Origin: Methylococcales bacterium
Lineage (GTDB): Bacteria; Pseudomonadota; Gammaproteobacteria; Methylococcales; Methylomonadaceae
Length of the DNA: 52,962 nt
NCBI GenBank assembly: GCA_030654015.1
Contig: JAURYI010000001.1
Coordinates: forward strand, 1-52,962
Direction: 5' to 3'
Shown: positions 34,686 through 43,640 of the stretch, piece by piece
How positions within the stretch are numbered: position 1 is the first letter of the stretch
Layout of the letters: every line of letters begins with the position of its first letter
The notes under the pieces: model-generated
Seen by the model: only the letters and a program-made list of their open reading frames with translations
Databases searched by the model: none
Told to the model about the DNA's origin: nothing
Position numbers and translations under genes: made by a program

Positions 34686-36947
34686 ATGTTAAGTAAAGAA
34701 CTGGAAGTAACCTTAAACACCGCCTTTAAAAATGCACGCGATAAACGGCACGAATTTATCACGGTAGAACATTTATTACTGGCATTACTGGATAATGCGG
34801 CGGCAGAAACCATTATGAATGCCTGCGCCTGCAATATAAAAATGCTACGCGGACAGTTGACGCAATTTATTGACGAAACGATTTCCTATATTCCCGAAGG
34901 TGTGCAACGGGAAACGCAGCCGACATTAGGATTTCAACGGGTATTACAACGTGCCGTCTTTCATGTACAGGCATCTGACAAAAAAGAAGTGACCGGCGCA
35001 AGTTTATTTGTCGCACTATTCAGCGAACAGGACTCTCACGCTGTGTATTTGCTTAACAAACAAGATATAACCCGTCTCGACGTGGTCAATTTTCTGGCGC
35101 ACGGCACAACAAAAGCCGAGCAGGATCACGATGCCGAAGAACACAACCCTGAATCTAATCAAGCAGATTCAGAAAATGGAGGCAGTGCGTTAGAAAAATA
35201 CACCACTAATCTGAATGAAGAAGCGCGGCAAGGTCGGATTGACCCCTTAATTGGCAGAGATCTGGAAATTGAACGTACCATTCAAACCTTATGCCGCCGC
35301 CGTAAAAATAATCCTTTATTAGTCGGTGAAGCAGGCGTGGGTAAAACCGCGATTGCCGAAGGTTTAGCAAAAAGAATCGTGGAAGGAGAAGTACCTGAAG
35401 TCCTAAAAAATAGTGTGATTTATTCGCTCGATTTAGGCGCGTTGGTCGCAGGAACTAAATACCGTGGTGACTTTGAAAAACGTCTGAAAGCGTTAGTCAC
35501 CAACCTGAAAAAAGAACCCGATTCGATTTTATTCATCGACGAAATTCACACCATTATCGGCGCAGGTTCGGCTTCTGGCGGTGTAATGGATGCGTCTAAT
35601 CTAATTAAACCCGTACTGGCTTCTGGGCAGTTACGCTGCATCGGCTCAACCACTTATCAAGAATATCGCGGTATTTTTGAAAAAGACCATGCTTTAGCAC
35701 GTCGCTTTCAAAAAGTGGATGTACTTGAACCCTCGGTTGAAGAAACCATTCTAATTCTGAAAGGTTTGAAAACCCGTTTTGAACAACACCACGATGTGCG
35801 CTATTCACCCGAAGCCTTACGCTTGGCGGCTGAATTATCTGACCGTTATATCACCGACCGACATTTACCCGACAAAGCCATTGATGTCATTGATGAAGCT
35901 GGTGCAAAACAACGCATGACTTCCAGCGCGTTGCGTAAACAACTGATTGAAGCGACCGACATCGAAGAAATTGTCTCTAAAATAGCCAGAGTACCTGCTA
36001 AATCGGTATCTTCTAACGATATAGACAAACTGAGCAATCTTGAGAAAAACCTGAAAATGCTGGTATTCGGTCAAGACGAAGCCATTACCGCATTGGCTTC
36101 TGCGATTAAATTATCACGCGCTGGATTGCGCGAATCACAAAAAACCATCGGCTCGTTTATTTTTGCAGGCCCTACAGGTGTCGGTAAAACCGAAGTCACG
36201 CGCCAATTAGCTAAAGTATTAGGCGTGGAATTGATTCGTTTTGATATGTCGGAATACATGGAACGCCACACCGTGTCACGGTTAATCGGCGCACCTCCCG
36301 GTTATGTCGGCTTCGATCAGGGCGGCTTATTAACCGAACAAGTGACTAAACATCCGCACGCCGTCTTATTGCTGGATGAGCTGGAAAAAGCCCATCCCGA
36401 TGTATTTAACCTGCTGTTGCAAGTCATGGATCACGGCTCTTTAACCGACAATAACGGACGTAAAGCGGATTTTCGTAACATTATTTTAGTCATGACCACT
36501 AATGCGGGCGCAGAAGAAGGCAGTCGCGCTTCTATCGGCTTCACCTCTCAGGATCATACTACTGACAGTTTGAAAATCATCGAAAAAGGTTTTTCTCCTG
36601 AATTTCGCAACCGTTTGGATGCCATTATTCAGTTTAAACCCCTCGATATTTCTATCGTCGGTCATGTTGTTGATAAGTTTATTTTTGAACTGGAAGCCTT
36701 GTTATCCGATAAGCAAGTCACGCTTTCTTTGGATACCGAAGCGCGTTTATGGTTAGCTGAACACGGCTGCGATCCGAAAATGGGCGCAAGACCGATGGCG
36801 CGATTAATCCAAGAGAAAATTAAAAAACCTCTGGCTAATGATTTGCTGTTCGGCAAACTCGCGCACGGCGGCCATGTCAGAATCTATGTGGAGAATAACG
36901 AACTGGCTTTTGCTATAGAAAGCAAAGAGCTGATTGCTTCTGAATAG
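34686..36947 (+). CDS. clpA: ATP-dependent Clp protease ATP-binding subunit ClpA
   Basis: This 753-residue AAA+ unfoldase feeds substrates to ClpP. The N-domain (about 1-140) binds ClpS. The first ATPase module has GEAGVGKT and [12 protein letters not shown], and the second has GPTGVGKTE and [12 protein letters not shown]. It lacks the long coiled middle domain of ClpB/ClpV, which fits ClpA. The IGFTSQ segment near 618 resembles the ClpP-docking IGL/F-type loop. The ATG at 34686 has a GGAG upstream. No clpP is in the window. Confidence 0.97.
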   Translation: MLSKELEVTLNTAFKNARDKRHEFITVEHLLLALLDNAAAETIMNACACNIKMLRGQLTQFIDETISYIPEGVQRETQPTLGFQRVLQRAVFHVQASDKKEVTGASLFVALFSEQDSHAVYLLNKQDITRLDVVNFLAHGTTKAEQDHDAEEHNPESNQADSENGGSALEKYTTNLNEEARQGRIDPLIGRDLEIERTIQTLCRRRKNNPLLVGEAGVGKTAIAEGLAKRIVEGEVPEVLKNSVIYSLDLGALVAGTKYRGDFEKRLKALVTNLKKEPDSILFIDEIHTIIGAGSASGGVMDASNLIKPVLASGQLRCIGSTTYQEYRGIFEKDHALARRFQKVDVLEPSVEETILILKGLKTRFEQHHDVRYSPEALRLAAELSDRYITDRHLPDKAIDVIDEAGAKQRMTSSALRKQLIEATDIEEIVSKIARVPAKSVSSNDIDKLSNLEKNLKMLVFGQDEAITALASAIKLSRAGLRESQKTIGSFIFAGPTGVGKTEVTRQLAKVLGVELIRFDMSEYMERHTVSRLIGAPPGYVGFDQGGLLTEQVTKHPHAVLLLDELEKAHPDVFNLLLQVMDHGSLTDNNGRKADFRNIILVMTTNAGAEEGSRASIGFTSQDHTTDSLKIIEKGFSPEFRNRLDAIIQFKPLDISIVGHVVDKFIFELEALLSDKQVTLSLDTEARLWLAEHGCDPKMGARPMARLIQEKIKKPLANDLLFGKLAHGGHVRIYVENNELAFAIESKELIASE

Positions 36948-36960
36948 TACGGGGACGACG

Positions 36961-36992
36961 GCGTTAATTCCATCGAAAGATGGAATTAACGC
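36961..36992. terminator. Shared bidirectional terminator hairpin between clpA and infA
   Basis: A perfect 14-bp stem with a GAAA tetraloop (arms 36961-36974 and 36979-36992) lies 13 bases after clpA. It overlaps the last codons and stop of infA, which converges from the other strand. No long T-run follows on either side, but the stem is long and the loop is a stable tetraloop, so it probably ends or stabilises both transcripts. Confidence 0.6.
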
Positions 36993-37204
36993 ATACGGAA
37001 AGTAATACGACCTTTGGATAAATCGTAAGGTGTCATTTCAACTTTAACGCTGTCACCCGTCAGGATACGGATATAATGCTTGCGCATTTTTCCTGAAATA
37101 TGTGCAGTAACAATATGCCCATTCTCCAGTTGTACGCGAAACATAGTATTCGGAAGGGTATCAATTACTTTACCTTCCATTTCAATTTGATCTTCTTTAG
37201 CCAT
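36986..37204 (-). CDS. infA: Translation initiation factor IF-1
   Basis: This 72-residue S1/OB-fold protein binds the ribosomal A site during initiation. The sequence [20 protein letters not shown], then [21 protein letters not shown] and the C-terminal GRITFRMR, is the standard IF-1 pattern at standard length. Its stop lies inside the hairpin shared with clpA. The infA gene next to clpA on the opposite strand is common in gammaproteobacteria. Confidence 0.98.
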   Translation of the reverse strand: MAKEDQIEMEGKVIDTLPNTMFRVQLENGHIVTAHISGKMRKHYIRILTGDSVKVEMTPYDLSKGRITFRMR

Positions 37205-37233
37205 TATCTTTTAATCCAAGCACACAAACTCCT

Positions 37234-37260
37234 ATTGTACCATAAGCCATATTGTTACAA
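37234..37260 (-). promoter_or_regulatory. Candidate sigma-70 promoter of infA
   Basis: On the minus strand TTGTAA (37255-37260) is followed 15 bases later by TACAAT (37234-37239) with a TG one base upstream, giving an extended -10 form. Transcription would begin roughly 23 bases before the ATG. The short spacer is compensated by the extended -10. Confidence 0.45.
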
Positions 37261-37298
37261 CACCACTGCGTCTCTTTAGATTAACAAAAAGTTGCGTA

Positions 37299-38321
37299 TC
37301 AACGACTCAAAAACATCGCATCTCCGTAACTGAAAAAGCGATATGCGTGTTTTACGGCGTGTTGATAGGCATTCATAATAGGCTGATAACCTGCAAAAGC
37401 GGACACCAGCATCAATAAAGTCGATTCGGGCAAGTGAAAGTTAGTCAGCATGGCATCGACTGATTTAAATTCATAACCAGGCGTGATAAATAAGTCGGTA
37501 TCACCAAAACCTGTCGCCAACGCGCCGCTTCTGGAAGCGGACTCCAACGCCCGCACTGCGGTCGTGCCGATAGCAATCACTCGTCCGCCACGCGCTCTGG
37601 TTTGCTCAACTGCCGCAACAGTTTCCGAAGACACAATAAAATATTCTTTGTGCATCAAGTGCTCCGCTAAGTTTTCCACCCTGACAGGCTGAAATGTGCC
37701 GCTACCGACATGAAGCGTTACAAATGCAGTTTGCACCCCTTTAGCCTTGATTTTTTCCATCATCGCTTCATCAAAATGCAAGCCCGCCGTCGGCGCGGCA
37801 ACCGCTCCTGCCTGCTTCGCAAACACGGTCTGATAACGGTTTATGTCTGATTCATCATCGGCGCGGGTAATATACGGCGGTAACGGAATATGTCCAATTT
37901 CTTCCAATAAATTCAGCAAGGTAATGACATCTGTAAATTTCAGTTTATATAAATCATCCTCCCTGCCCTGCACTTCACAATAATAGCCATTATCCAATTC
38001 AAGCACCGCACCTGCTTTGGGCGATTTACTGGCTTTAATATGCGCAATCGCATGATGGTCATCAACGATGCGTTCAATCAAAATTTCCACTTTGCCGCCG
38101 CTGGATTTTTTACCAAATAGCCGCGCAGGAATGACCTTAGTGTCATTAAACACCAGCAAATCCTCGACATGGATTAAATCAATAAAATCGGTAAATTGAC
38201 GGTCATTTATTTGCCCCGTGTCACGATTCATACACAACAAGCGACTGGCATCGCGGCTTGCCAAGGGTTTTTGGGCGATTAATTCATCAGGTAATAGGTA
38301 GTTAAAATCACTTTTCTTCAT
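37299..38321 (-). CDS. queA: tRNA preQ1(34) S-adenosylmethionine ribosyltransferase-isomerase QueA
   Basis: The 340-residue enzyme transfers and isomerises the ribosyl group of SAM onto 7-aminomethyl-7-deazaguanine in tRNA, forming epoxyqueuosine in queuosine biosynthesis. It starts [20 protein letters not shown] and contains [45 protein letters not shown] and [17 protein letters not shown], all family signatures. Length is normal. The usual partner tgt is not next to it. The divergent tRNA-Leu gene lies about 80 bases upstream. Confidence 0.97.
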   Translation of the reverse strand: MKKSDFNYLLPDELIAQKPLASRDASRLLCMNRDTGQINDRQFTDFIDLIHVEDLLVFNDTKVIPARLFGKKSSGGKVEILIERIVDDHHAIAHIKASKSPKAGAVLELDNGYYCEVQGREDDLYKLKFTDVITLLNLLEEIGHIPLPPYITRADDESDINRYQTVFAKQAGAVAAPTAGLHFDEAMMEKIKAKGVQTAFVTLHVGSGTFQPVRVENLAEHLMHKEYFIVSSETVAAVEQTRARGGRVIAIGTTAVRALESASRSGALATGFGDTDLFITPGYEFKSVDAMLTNFHLPESTLLMLVSAFAGYQPIMNAYQHAVKHAYRFFSYGDAMFLSR

Positions 38322-38382
38322 GGAAAACTCAAAAAATTATCAAAAAAATAAAAATAGACTAGCATTTTTAAAATACTTTGCC

Positions 38383-38388
38383 TATAAT
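38383..38388 (+). promoter_or_regulatory. Promoter -10 element of the tRNA-Leu gene
   Basis: A perfect TATAAT lies 12 bases before the first tRNA base. The -35 box is weak (TAGCAT-like at 38360-38365, 17-base spacer). A strong -10 directly upstream of a single tRNA fits a dedicated promoter. Confidence 0.55.
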
Positions 38389-38399
38389 ATCCTTTCTGT

Positions 38400-38486
38400 G
38401 CCGGGATGGCGGAACTGGTAGACGCGCCGGATTCAAAATCCGGTGATGGTGACATCGTGCCGGTTCGATTCCGGCTCTCGGTACCA
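38400..38486 (+). tRNA. tRNA-Leu (anticodon CAA)
   Basis: The 87-base sequence folds as a class II tRNA. The acceptor stem GCCGGGA pairs with TCTCGGT (two wobble pairs) and is followed by A and an encoded CCA. The anticodon stem CCGGA/TCCGG encloses the loop TTCAAAA, giving anticodon CAA, which reads UUG. There is a long variable arm (GTGATGGTGACATCGT) and a T-loop GGTTCGATTCC. The long variable arm is typical of tRNA-Leu. Confidence 0.97.
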
Positions 38487-38496
38487 AAGAATTTAG

Positions 38497-38526
38497 AAGG
38501 GATTACATCATGTAATCCCTTTTTTA
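38497..38526 (+). terminator. Intrinsic terminator after tRNA-Leu
   Basis: The arms AGGGATTACA and TGTAATCCCT form a 10-bp stem with a 3-base loop, followed by a run of T (38520-38525). It lies 11 bases after the CCA end, so the tRNA is transcribed alone. The region from here to 38777 (about 250 bases) holds nothing else I can name. Confidence 0.88.
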
Positions 38527-38777
38527 TTGCCTAAAATTTGTCATCACTACCTCAATGAACACACAACTCCCTCTGTTGACTTGAGCAACTAACGATTCAC
38601 ACCATTCAATAAACCGATGGTTTTCGCACATACAGTGATTACACAGACACCCAATACAATAAGTTAATATATTGATTAATAACAAAAATTGCCAGTGTCT
38701 ATTTGACAACCACAAAGCGATAGCTTGATAATGAACCTAAGTTCAACAATTAACGTACCTACCGACCATTCAAACTT

Positions 38778-39500
38778 ATGACTGATTTATTTAACAAATG
38801 GGGAAACTTTTTTTTCCATACCCGCAATTACCTGTTCCCTGCTTTTATTTTAACCCTGCTGTTTATCTGGCCACCTGTCGCATTAACCGATGCAGCCAGT
38901 TGTTTTGTTATGAGCGCGGGTTTATTGATGGTTGCCTTAGGGCAGTTATTTCGCATCACCACTATTGGGCTTGATTATATTGTCCGTGGTGGACGCAACA
39001 GACGCATTTATGCGGAAGATTTAGTCACAGGCGGTTTATTTTCCCATTGCAGAAATCCGTTATACGTCGGTAATCTGCTGATTGCGATAGGTTACTTATT
39101 CGTTGCCGGCAACTGGGGCAGTATTATTGTCGGCTCATTATCTTTCTTAGCCATTTATCGCTTAATCGTCCACAGTGAAGAAACCTTTTTAGGCGAAAAA
39201 TTCGGTCAGGCCTACACTGATTTTTGCAACGATGTACCACGCTGGATACCCAATCTTTCAGGTTTCTCAGACACGGTCAAAGGCTATCAATTCGACTGGC
39301 CTGCGGTTGCAGTTAAAGATGGCGGTACTATTTTTATGTCCGTCATGGTGCCTGTAGGTTTAATTGCATGGAAATTGAATTTAACTAATCAACTGGGCAA
39401 TTATCAAACGGTGTTACTTATTATTACCGTCATCATGACGTGTGCATTTTTAACGATGCGATTTTTCAAAAAATCAGGTCGCCTAAAATCCATGCGCTAA
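38778..39500 (+). CDS. Isoprenylcysteine carboxyl methyltransferase-family membrane protein
   Basis: The 240-residue protein has about five hydrophobic segments and the ICMT/PEMT signature. HCRNPLYVGNLLIAIGY (about 92-108) is followed by EETFLGEKFGQAYTDFCNDVPRWIP (about 137-161). In this superfamily these segments bind SAM and the lipid-like acceptor. Bacterial members methylate unknown small or lipid substrates; phosphatidylethanolamine N-methylation is one possibility. A hairpin element separates it from the next gene. Downstream genes deal with lipid and LPS metabolism. Confidence 0.8.
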   Translation: MTDLFNKWGNFFFHTRNYLFPAFILTLLFIWPPVALTDAASCFVMSAGLLMVALGQLFRITTIGLDYIVRGGRNRRIYAEDLVTGGLFSHCRNPLYVGNLLIAIGYLFVAGNWGSIIVGSLSFLAIYRLIVHSEETFLGEKFGQAYTDFCNDVPRWIPNLSGFSDTVKGYQFDWPAVAVKDGGTIFMSVMVPVGLIAWKLNLTNQLGNYQTVLLIITVIMTCAFLTMRFFKKSGRLKSMR

Positions 39501-39509
39501 CCCTTGTAA

Positions 39510-39537
39510 GTCGGGTTAGCAACCAGCGTAACCCGAC
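39510..39537. repeat. REP-like inverted repeat
   Basis: A perfect 9-bp inverted repeat (GTCGGGTTA at 39510-39518, TAACCCGAC at 39529-39537) with a 10-base loop lies just after the methyltransferase gene. It has no T-run. It resembles dispersed REP-type intergenic elements in related genomes, but no second copy is present in this window. Confidence 0.6.
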
Positions 39538-39576
39538 ACCCCGCACATTCATTCATCACACAACCGAGCAAACAGC

Positions 39577-40569
39577 ATGAAATTCGTCGTTTCCTACCCG
39601 CAAACCAACTGGGACTATGTAAAGTTCCGATTAAACCGCATCATTCGAGGCAAAGATAAATCCAATGATGTATTCAAAGGTTTACCCGGTGGCAAACTGG
39701 AATTATTTGAACATAACGGCGAATTGGGCGGGATAAAATCACTGGGTGAAATCTATCCAATTAAACCCTTCGGAATGCAGTATGTAGCAGGTGAAGGCTT
39801 ATATTTCGTAACGGGTTTACCATGCAGTGCAGACGGCGTATCAGGTGACGAACACATCGCCCGACTCAATGACAACGGCGAAATTGATTTAGAAATTCGC
39901 AGTCCTTTACTCACCCAAGTAAGGTCATTACGTCGCACCGAACGTGGCTTGATGGTGTCTGCCAGCGGTATCGATGCCATTTTAGAATTTGATTTATCAG
40001 GTGAATTAATCTGGTCATGGTGGGCAACGGAACACGGCTTTGATCAAGCCTACGGCGGCGGTACGCGCGTCATTGATAAAACAATGGATCACCGCCTGAA
40101 AAATTATCCAGGGCGTTTACAAACCACGCACATGAATTCTGCAACCGTTGACCCTTACGATAACAACAAAGTGCTGACCATTTTATTCTATCAAGGCAAA
40201 GTAGCGCGTATTGATAGAGACACCTTGCAACATGATATTGTGATTGAAGGCTTAAACGGTGCGCACCATATCCGCCCGCATTCCAAAGGCTATATGCTGT
40301 CCAATTCGCGCAACGGCGAAGTATTGATTTACGATAAAAACTTCCAATTTATCGAAAGTATACAAGGCACCAACCCGCGTTTCCCTGTCAAATGGGTACA
40401 AGACGCGATTGAAACACCGTTCGGTACGCACCTTATCGCCGATTGCAATACCTTCAAATTGCGCGAACGCAACGCAGACGGCAAAGAAAAAAGCTACAAC
40501 ACCAAAATGCCTAATCGCGTGTTTCAAATTGAGCCTGTCGCCGACAGTTTCAATTTTGTTAAAAAATAA
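39577..40569 (+). CDS. Uncharacterised beta-propeller-like protein
   Basis: This 330-residue protein has no signal peptide or membrane segment that I can see. Repeated beta-type segments (for example GGIKSLGEIYPIKPFGMQYV, HIARLNDNGEIDLEIRSP, GMLS/GYMLSNSRNGEVLIYD) suggest a six- or seven-bladed propeller. The histidine-containing pieces TTHMNSATVDP and NGAHHIRPH recall arylsulfotransferase-type propellers, but the resemblance is loose and I do not claim that activity. The gene lies 14 bases before the heptosyltransferase gene, so a role in envelope glycan metabolism is possible. Confidence 0.7.
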   Translation: MKFVVSYPQTNWDYVKFRLNRIIRGKDKSNDVFKGLPGGKLELFEHNGELGGIKSLGEIYPIKPFGMQYVAGEGLYFVTGLPCSADGVSGDEHIARLNDNGEIDLEIRSPLLTQVRSLRRTERGLMVSASGIDAILEFDLSGELIWSWWATEHGFDQAYGGGTRVIDKTMDHRLKNYPGRLQTTHMNSATVDPYDNNKVLTILFYQGKVARIDRDTLQHDIVIEGLNGAHHIRPHSKGYMLSNSRNGEVLIYDKNFQFIESIQGTNPRFPVKWVQDAIETPFGTHLIADCNTFKLRERNADGKEKSYNTKMPNRVFQIEPVADSFNFVKK

Positions 40570-40583
40570 CACGCTGATTTAAC

Positions 40584-41582
40584 GTGCGTATTTTAGTTGT
40601 CGGAGCATCGTGGGTGGGTGATATGGTCATGGCGCAAAGCCTGTTCATCACCCTGAAACAACAACACCCAGACTGTCAGATTGATGTCATTGCCCCGCCG
40701 TGGACACTGGCATTATTGGCGCGGATGCCTGAGGTGTCTCTGGCAATTGAAATGCCCTCGGTGCGAAATAAACTCGGCTTAATGATGCGTATCAAGCTGG
40801 GCAGACAGTTACGCGCCCATCATTATGACCAAGCAATCCTATTGCCCAACACTTGGAAATCGGCATTAACGCCGTTTTTTGCCAACATTCCCGTCAGAAC
40901 AGGTTATGTGGGTGAATGTCGCTGGGGTTTACTCAACGATGTACGACGTTTGGATAAAACCGTCTTAAGCAAAACCGTACAACGCTTTGTCGCGCTCGCT
41001 TTGCCTGCAACGTTTCAGGGTGTACCCGACTGCCCTGCTCCTGTCTTTAATAGCAATCCAGCACACCAGCAACAACTCATTGCCCAATACCAATTACCCA
41101 CTGACCGTAAAATTTTAGCCCTGTGTGCAGGTGCAGAATACGGCGAAGCCAAACGCTGGCCCGTCACGCATTACGCCGCCGTAGCCCGACAAAAAATCAG
41201 CGAAGGCTGGCAAGTGTGGCTGTTAGGTTCGCCAAAAGATACAGCGGCAGCGGCTGAAATCAATCGCCTTGCTGATAATCGCTGTGTCGATTTCAGCGGC
41301 AAAACCAGCATGACTGACGCGATTGATTTATTATCCTTAGCCGATGTCGTTATCAGCAATGATTCAGGCTTAATGCACGTTGCCAGTGCGCTCAATAAAA
41401 AGCTGATTGCCGTGTACGGCTCATCCGACCCCAATTTCACCCCGCCCTTAAGCGATAATGCCAAAATTATCTATTTAGGTCTGCCCTGTTCCCCCTGTTT
41501 TAAACGCGAATGCCCACTAGGTCATACCCGTTGTTTAACCGACATCACACCAGAACAAGTCATCACAGAACTTGTTATTTAA
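40584..41582 (+). CDS. waaF: LPS heptosyltransferase II family glycosyltransferase (GT9)
   Basis: This 332-residue GT9 enzyme uses ADP-heptose to extend the LPS inner core. The N-terminus (GTG start at 40584) has ILVVGASWVGDMVMAQSLF, the WaaF form of the first motif. TGYVGECRWGLLNDVR and LCAGAEYGEAKRWP with LLGSPKD are WaaF signatures. The C-terminal domain has VISNDSGLMHVASAL and PCSPCFKRECPLGHTRCL, the cysteine-bearing end typical of heptosyltransferase II. Length fits. The symbol waaF is by motif resemblance. Confidence 0.92.
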   Translation: MRILVVGASWVGDMVMAQSLFITLKQQHPDCQIDVIAPPWTLALLARMPEVSLAIEMPSVRNKLGLMMRIKLGRQLRAHHYDQAILLPNTWKSALTPFFANIPVRTGYVGECRWGLLNDVRRLDKTVLSKTVQRFVALALPATFQGVPDCPAPVFNSNPAHQQQLIAQYQLPTDRKILALCAGAEYGEAKRWPVTHYAAVARQKISEGWQVWLLGSPKDTAAAAEINRLADNRCVDFSGKTSMTDAIDLLSLADVVISNDSGLMHVASALNKKLIAVYGSSDPNFTPPLSDNAKIIYLGLPCSPCFKRECPLGHTRCLTDITPEQVITELVI

Positions 41583-41660
41583 CTTAAAACCCCAAATACC
41601 TTAAACTATAAGGTATTATCGGCATTTCCATAGCTCACTTGATAAAAGGAAATATTGGAT

Positions 41661-42155
41661 ATGTCATTCTGTTGGTATTGCCTGTTTCAGGCTTTATTAT
41701 TGCTTCTTGTGGCAAATGGCGCGCCCATTATTAGCAATACATTACTTGGAAAACGCTTCGCACGCCCCGTAGATAAAGGATTATGTCTACATGACGGTCA
41801 TCGGTTATTCGGGAATAAAAAAACATGGCGCGGCTTGTTGTCTGCGGTTTTGTTTACCACTATTGCGGCGATTTTATTGGGCTTAGCACCTTTAACGGGC
41901 ATATTATTCGGCACACTGACCATGATAGGCGATTTACTGGCAAGTTTTATCAAACGCCGCTTGGGTAAAGTGGAAAGTAGCAGAGCCAGAGGGTTTGATA
42001 CTGTGCCAGAATCCTTGTTACCGTTATGGTTGTTAAAAGAATCGCTGGCACTGAGCTTTGTTGATACGCTAGTCATCGCGGGGATTTTTTTCTTGTGTGA
42101 AGAATTTATTTCCCCAATTCTTTATAAACTGCATATTCGCAATCGACCTTATTAA
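41661..42155 (+). CDS. CDP-archaeol synthase-like integral membrane cytidylyltransferase (CarS/DUF46)
   Basis: The 164-residue membrane protein has about four hydrophobic helices and the DUF46/CarS signatures HRLFGNKKTWRGL (about 47-59), GDLLASFIKRRLG (about 92-104) and FDTVPE. Archaeal CarS makes CDP-archaeol from CTP and unsaturated archaetidic acid. Bacterial homologues are related to CDP-diacylglycerol synthase, and their substrate is not settled. The ATG at 41661 has an AGGA sequence ten bases upstream; a TTG two codons earlier is less likely. It lies five bases before an EEP-family gene and leads into a CDP-alcohol phosphatidyltransferase gene, consistent with making and using a CDP-lipid. 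Confidence 0.85.
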   Translation: MSFCWYCLFQALLLLLVANGAPIISNTLLGKRFARPVDKGLCLHDGHRLFGNKKTWRGLLSAVLFTTIAAILLGLAPLTGILFGTLTMIGDLLASFIKRRLGKVESSRARGFDTVPESLLPLWLLKESLALSFVDTLVIAGIFFLCEEFISPILYKLHIRNRPY

Positions 42156-42160
42156 ACACT

Positions 42161-42913
42161 ATGAAAAATAAAGGCTTACGGGTATTAACCTACAATATTC
42201 ATAAAGGTTTTAACATCAGCAACCGACATTTTGTCTTGCATCAGATTAGAGAAGCCTTGGTTGCGGCGGATGCGGATATATTGTTTTTGCAGGAGATGCA
42301 GGGCGAACATCAACGCCATGAGAAAAAAGTGGCGCATTGGCCTGAACGCTCACAATTTGAATTTATCGCCGAAGGTGTGTGGCCGTTTTTCGCGTATGGC
42401 AAAAATGCCATTTATAACGCAGGGCATCACGGCAATGCGATTTTAAGCAAATACCCGTTTGCACACTGGGAAAACATTAACGTGTCGCCGTTTCCGTGGG
42501 CGAGTCGCAGTCTGCTGCATGGTGTTATCGGTATCCCTGACAGCAATCAGGAACTGCATATTGTGTGCATTCATTTTGGCTTGACAGGGAAGGAACGTCG
42601 CTCGCAAATTGAAACGCTGTGTGAGCGCATAGACAGTCATGTACCGCATGATGCGCCGTTGATTGTCGCAGGTGATTTTAACGACTGGCGCGGACAGGCA
42701 GGACGACTGTTTCTTAATCATTTGAATTTGCACGAGGTTTTTCGCCAAACGCACGGACGTTATGCGTGTACCTTTCCTGCTTTTTTGCCGTTTTTACAGA
42801 TGGACAGGATTTATTATCGCGGTCTGACTCCTGTGTCCTGTGAACGACTGTCGCATTCGCCTTGGCAGTCTCTGTCAGATCACGCACCACTTGCCGCTTC
42901 ATTCAGCTTATGA
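42161..42913 (+). CDS. Endonuclease/exonuclease/phosphatase family protein (YbhP-like)
   Basis: This 250-residue EEP-fold protein has the catalytic motifs LTYNIHKGF, LFLQEMQG (metal Glu), HFGLTGKERRSQ, VAGDFNDW and the final SDHAPLAASF. These match metal-dependent phosphodiesterases. The closest type by motif is YbhP, which in E. coli is encoded beside cardiolipin synthase ClsB. Here it lies between a CarS-like gene and a CDP-alcohol phosphatidyltransferase gene. Its TGA overlaps the next ATG as ATGA. A phospholipid-related phosphodiesterase role is inferred from context only. Confidence 0.87.
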   Translation: MKNKGLRVLTYNIHKGFNISNRHFVLHQIREALVAADADILFLQEMQGEHQRHEKKVAHWPERSQFEFIAEGVWPFFAYGKNAIYNAGHHGNAILSKYPFAHWENINVSPFPWASRSLLHGVIGIPDSNQELHIVCIHFGLTGKERRSQIETLCERIDSHVPHDAPLIVAGDFNDWRGQAGRLFLNHLNLHEVFRQTHGRYACTFPAFLPFLQMDRIYYRGLTPVSCERLSHSPWQSLSDHAPLAASFSL

Positions 42914-43473
42914 ACAGTAAACTGACTTTGCCCAATCTGCTGACAGGCTTTCGTTTTATTGCCGCCCCCGTTTTATTATGGCTCGCGTGGTATGGCTACG
43001 GTATTGCGTTTATGGTGCTGTTAGCGTTGGCGTTTTTGACTGATTTATTAGACGGTTTTGTAGCGCGATTAATGGGACAGGTATCGCAATTCGGTGCTGT
43101 GTTGGACAGTTGGGCGGATGTGATTACTTATCTGACTATCGCTATCGGTTGCTGGTGGTTATGGCCTGATGTGGTGCGTAGTGAGCTGGTTTTTGTCGTG
43201 TTAATGGTCGCCAGTTGTTTATTGCCCGCCATTGTCGGTTTTAGCAAGTTCGGTTGTTTTACCAGCTATCACACTTGGGGGGTAAAAATTGCCGCTGCGG
43301 CTATGGGTTTGTCGCTGTATGTGTTATTTTTCGGCGGTTCCGCGATACCGTTTCGAGTAGCGGCTGTCATTTGCATTCTTGCCGCCATTGAAGAAATTGC
43401 ACTGACTTTGCTGTTGCCTGAATCGGAATCTAATGTGCGCTCCCTCTGGGATGTGTTAAAGCGTTCTTCATAA
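42910..43473 (+). CDS. CDP-alcohol phosphatidyltransferase family protein
   Basis: The ATG at 42910 overlaps the upstream stop and opens a 187-residue membrane protein starting MNSKLTLPNLLTGFRFIAAP. The full CDP-alcohol phosphotransferase motif D-x2-DG-x2-AR-x8-G-x3-D-x3-D is present in TDLLDGFVARLMGQVSQFGA and the following VLDSWAD. So the catalytic and metal-binding aspartates are intact. The enzyme would transfer a phosphatidyl group from a CDP-lipid to an alcohol such as glycerol phosphate. It is not obviously PgsA. A frame extending upstream to 42862 runs inside the previous gene and is not used. Confidence 0.9.
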   Translation: MNSKLTLPNLLTGFRFIAAPVLLWLAWYGYGIAFMVLLALAFLTDLLDGFVARLMGQVSQFGAVLDSWADVITYLTIAIGCWWLWPDVVRSELVFVVLMVASCLLPAIVGFSKFGCFTSYHTWGVKIAAAAMGLSLYVLFFGGSAIPFRVAAVICILAAIEEIALTLLLPESESNVRSLWDVLKRSS

Positions 43474-43585
43474 TCCCTGATTTAGAATAAACCAATCTGC
43501 TAATGCCAGAATAATGCAGAAAAGACTTAGCATTACTGGGATTAATTAATATTTCGGTAGTCGTAAAGAGTCAGTGATTCATGTT

Positions 43586-43628
43586 GGAGGTCAGGCTTTG
43601 CCTGACAGTCAAGCAGAGCTTGACCTCC
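43586..43628. repeat. Composite three-way-junction inverted repeat
   Basis: The outer arms GGAGG (43586-43590) and CCTCC (43624-43628) enclose two perfect 6-bp hairpins with 3-base loops (TCAGGC-TTT-GCCTGA at 43591-43605 and TCAAGC-AGA-GCTTGA at 43609-43623). On the plus strand CCGTTTTTAT follows, so it may terminate the upstream operon. It lies between two convergent genes. Confidence 0.65.
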
Positions 43629-43640
43629 CGTTTTTATCAC

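Noticed and set aside
36961-36992. Riboswitch or small RNA between clpA and infA
   Set aside because: It is a simple perfect hairpin at the convergent ends of two genes, fully explained as a shared terminator or stability stem.
38524-38715. Minus-strand 63-codon frame after tRNA-Leu
   Set aside because: It overlaps the terminator, has no ribosome-binding site and looks like random sequence.
42714-42902. Minus-strand frame opposite the EEP-family gene
   Set aside because: It lies entirely antisense to a gene with intact catalytic motifs and has no supporting signals.
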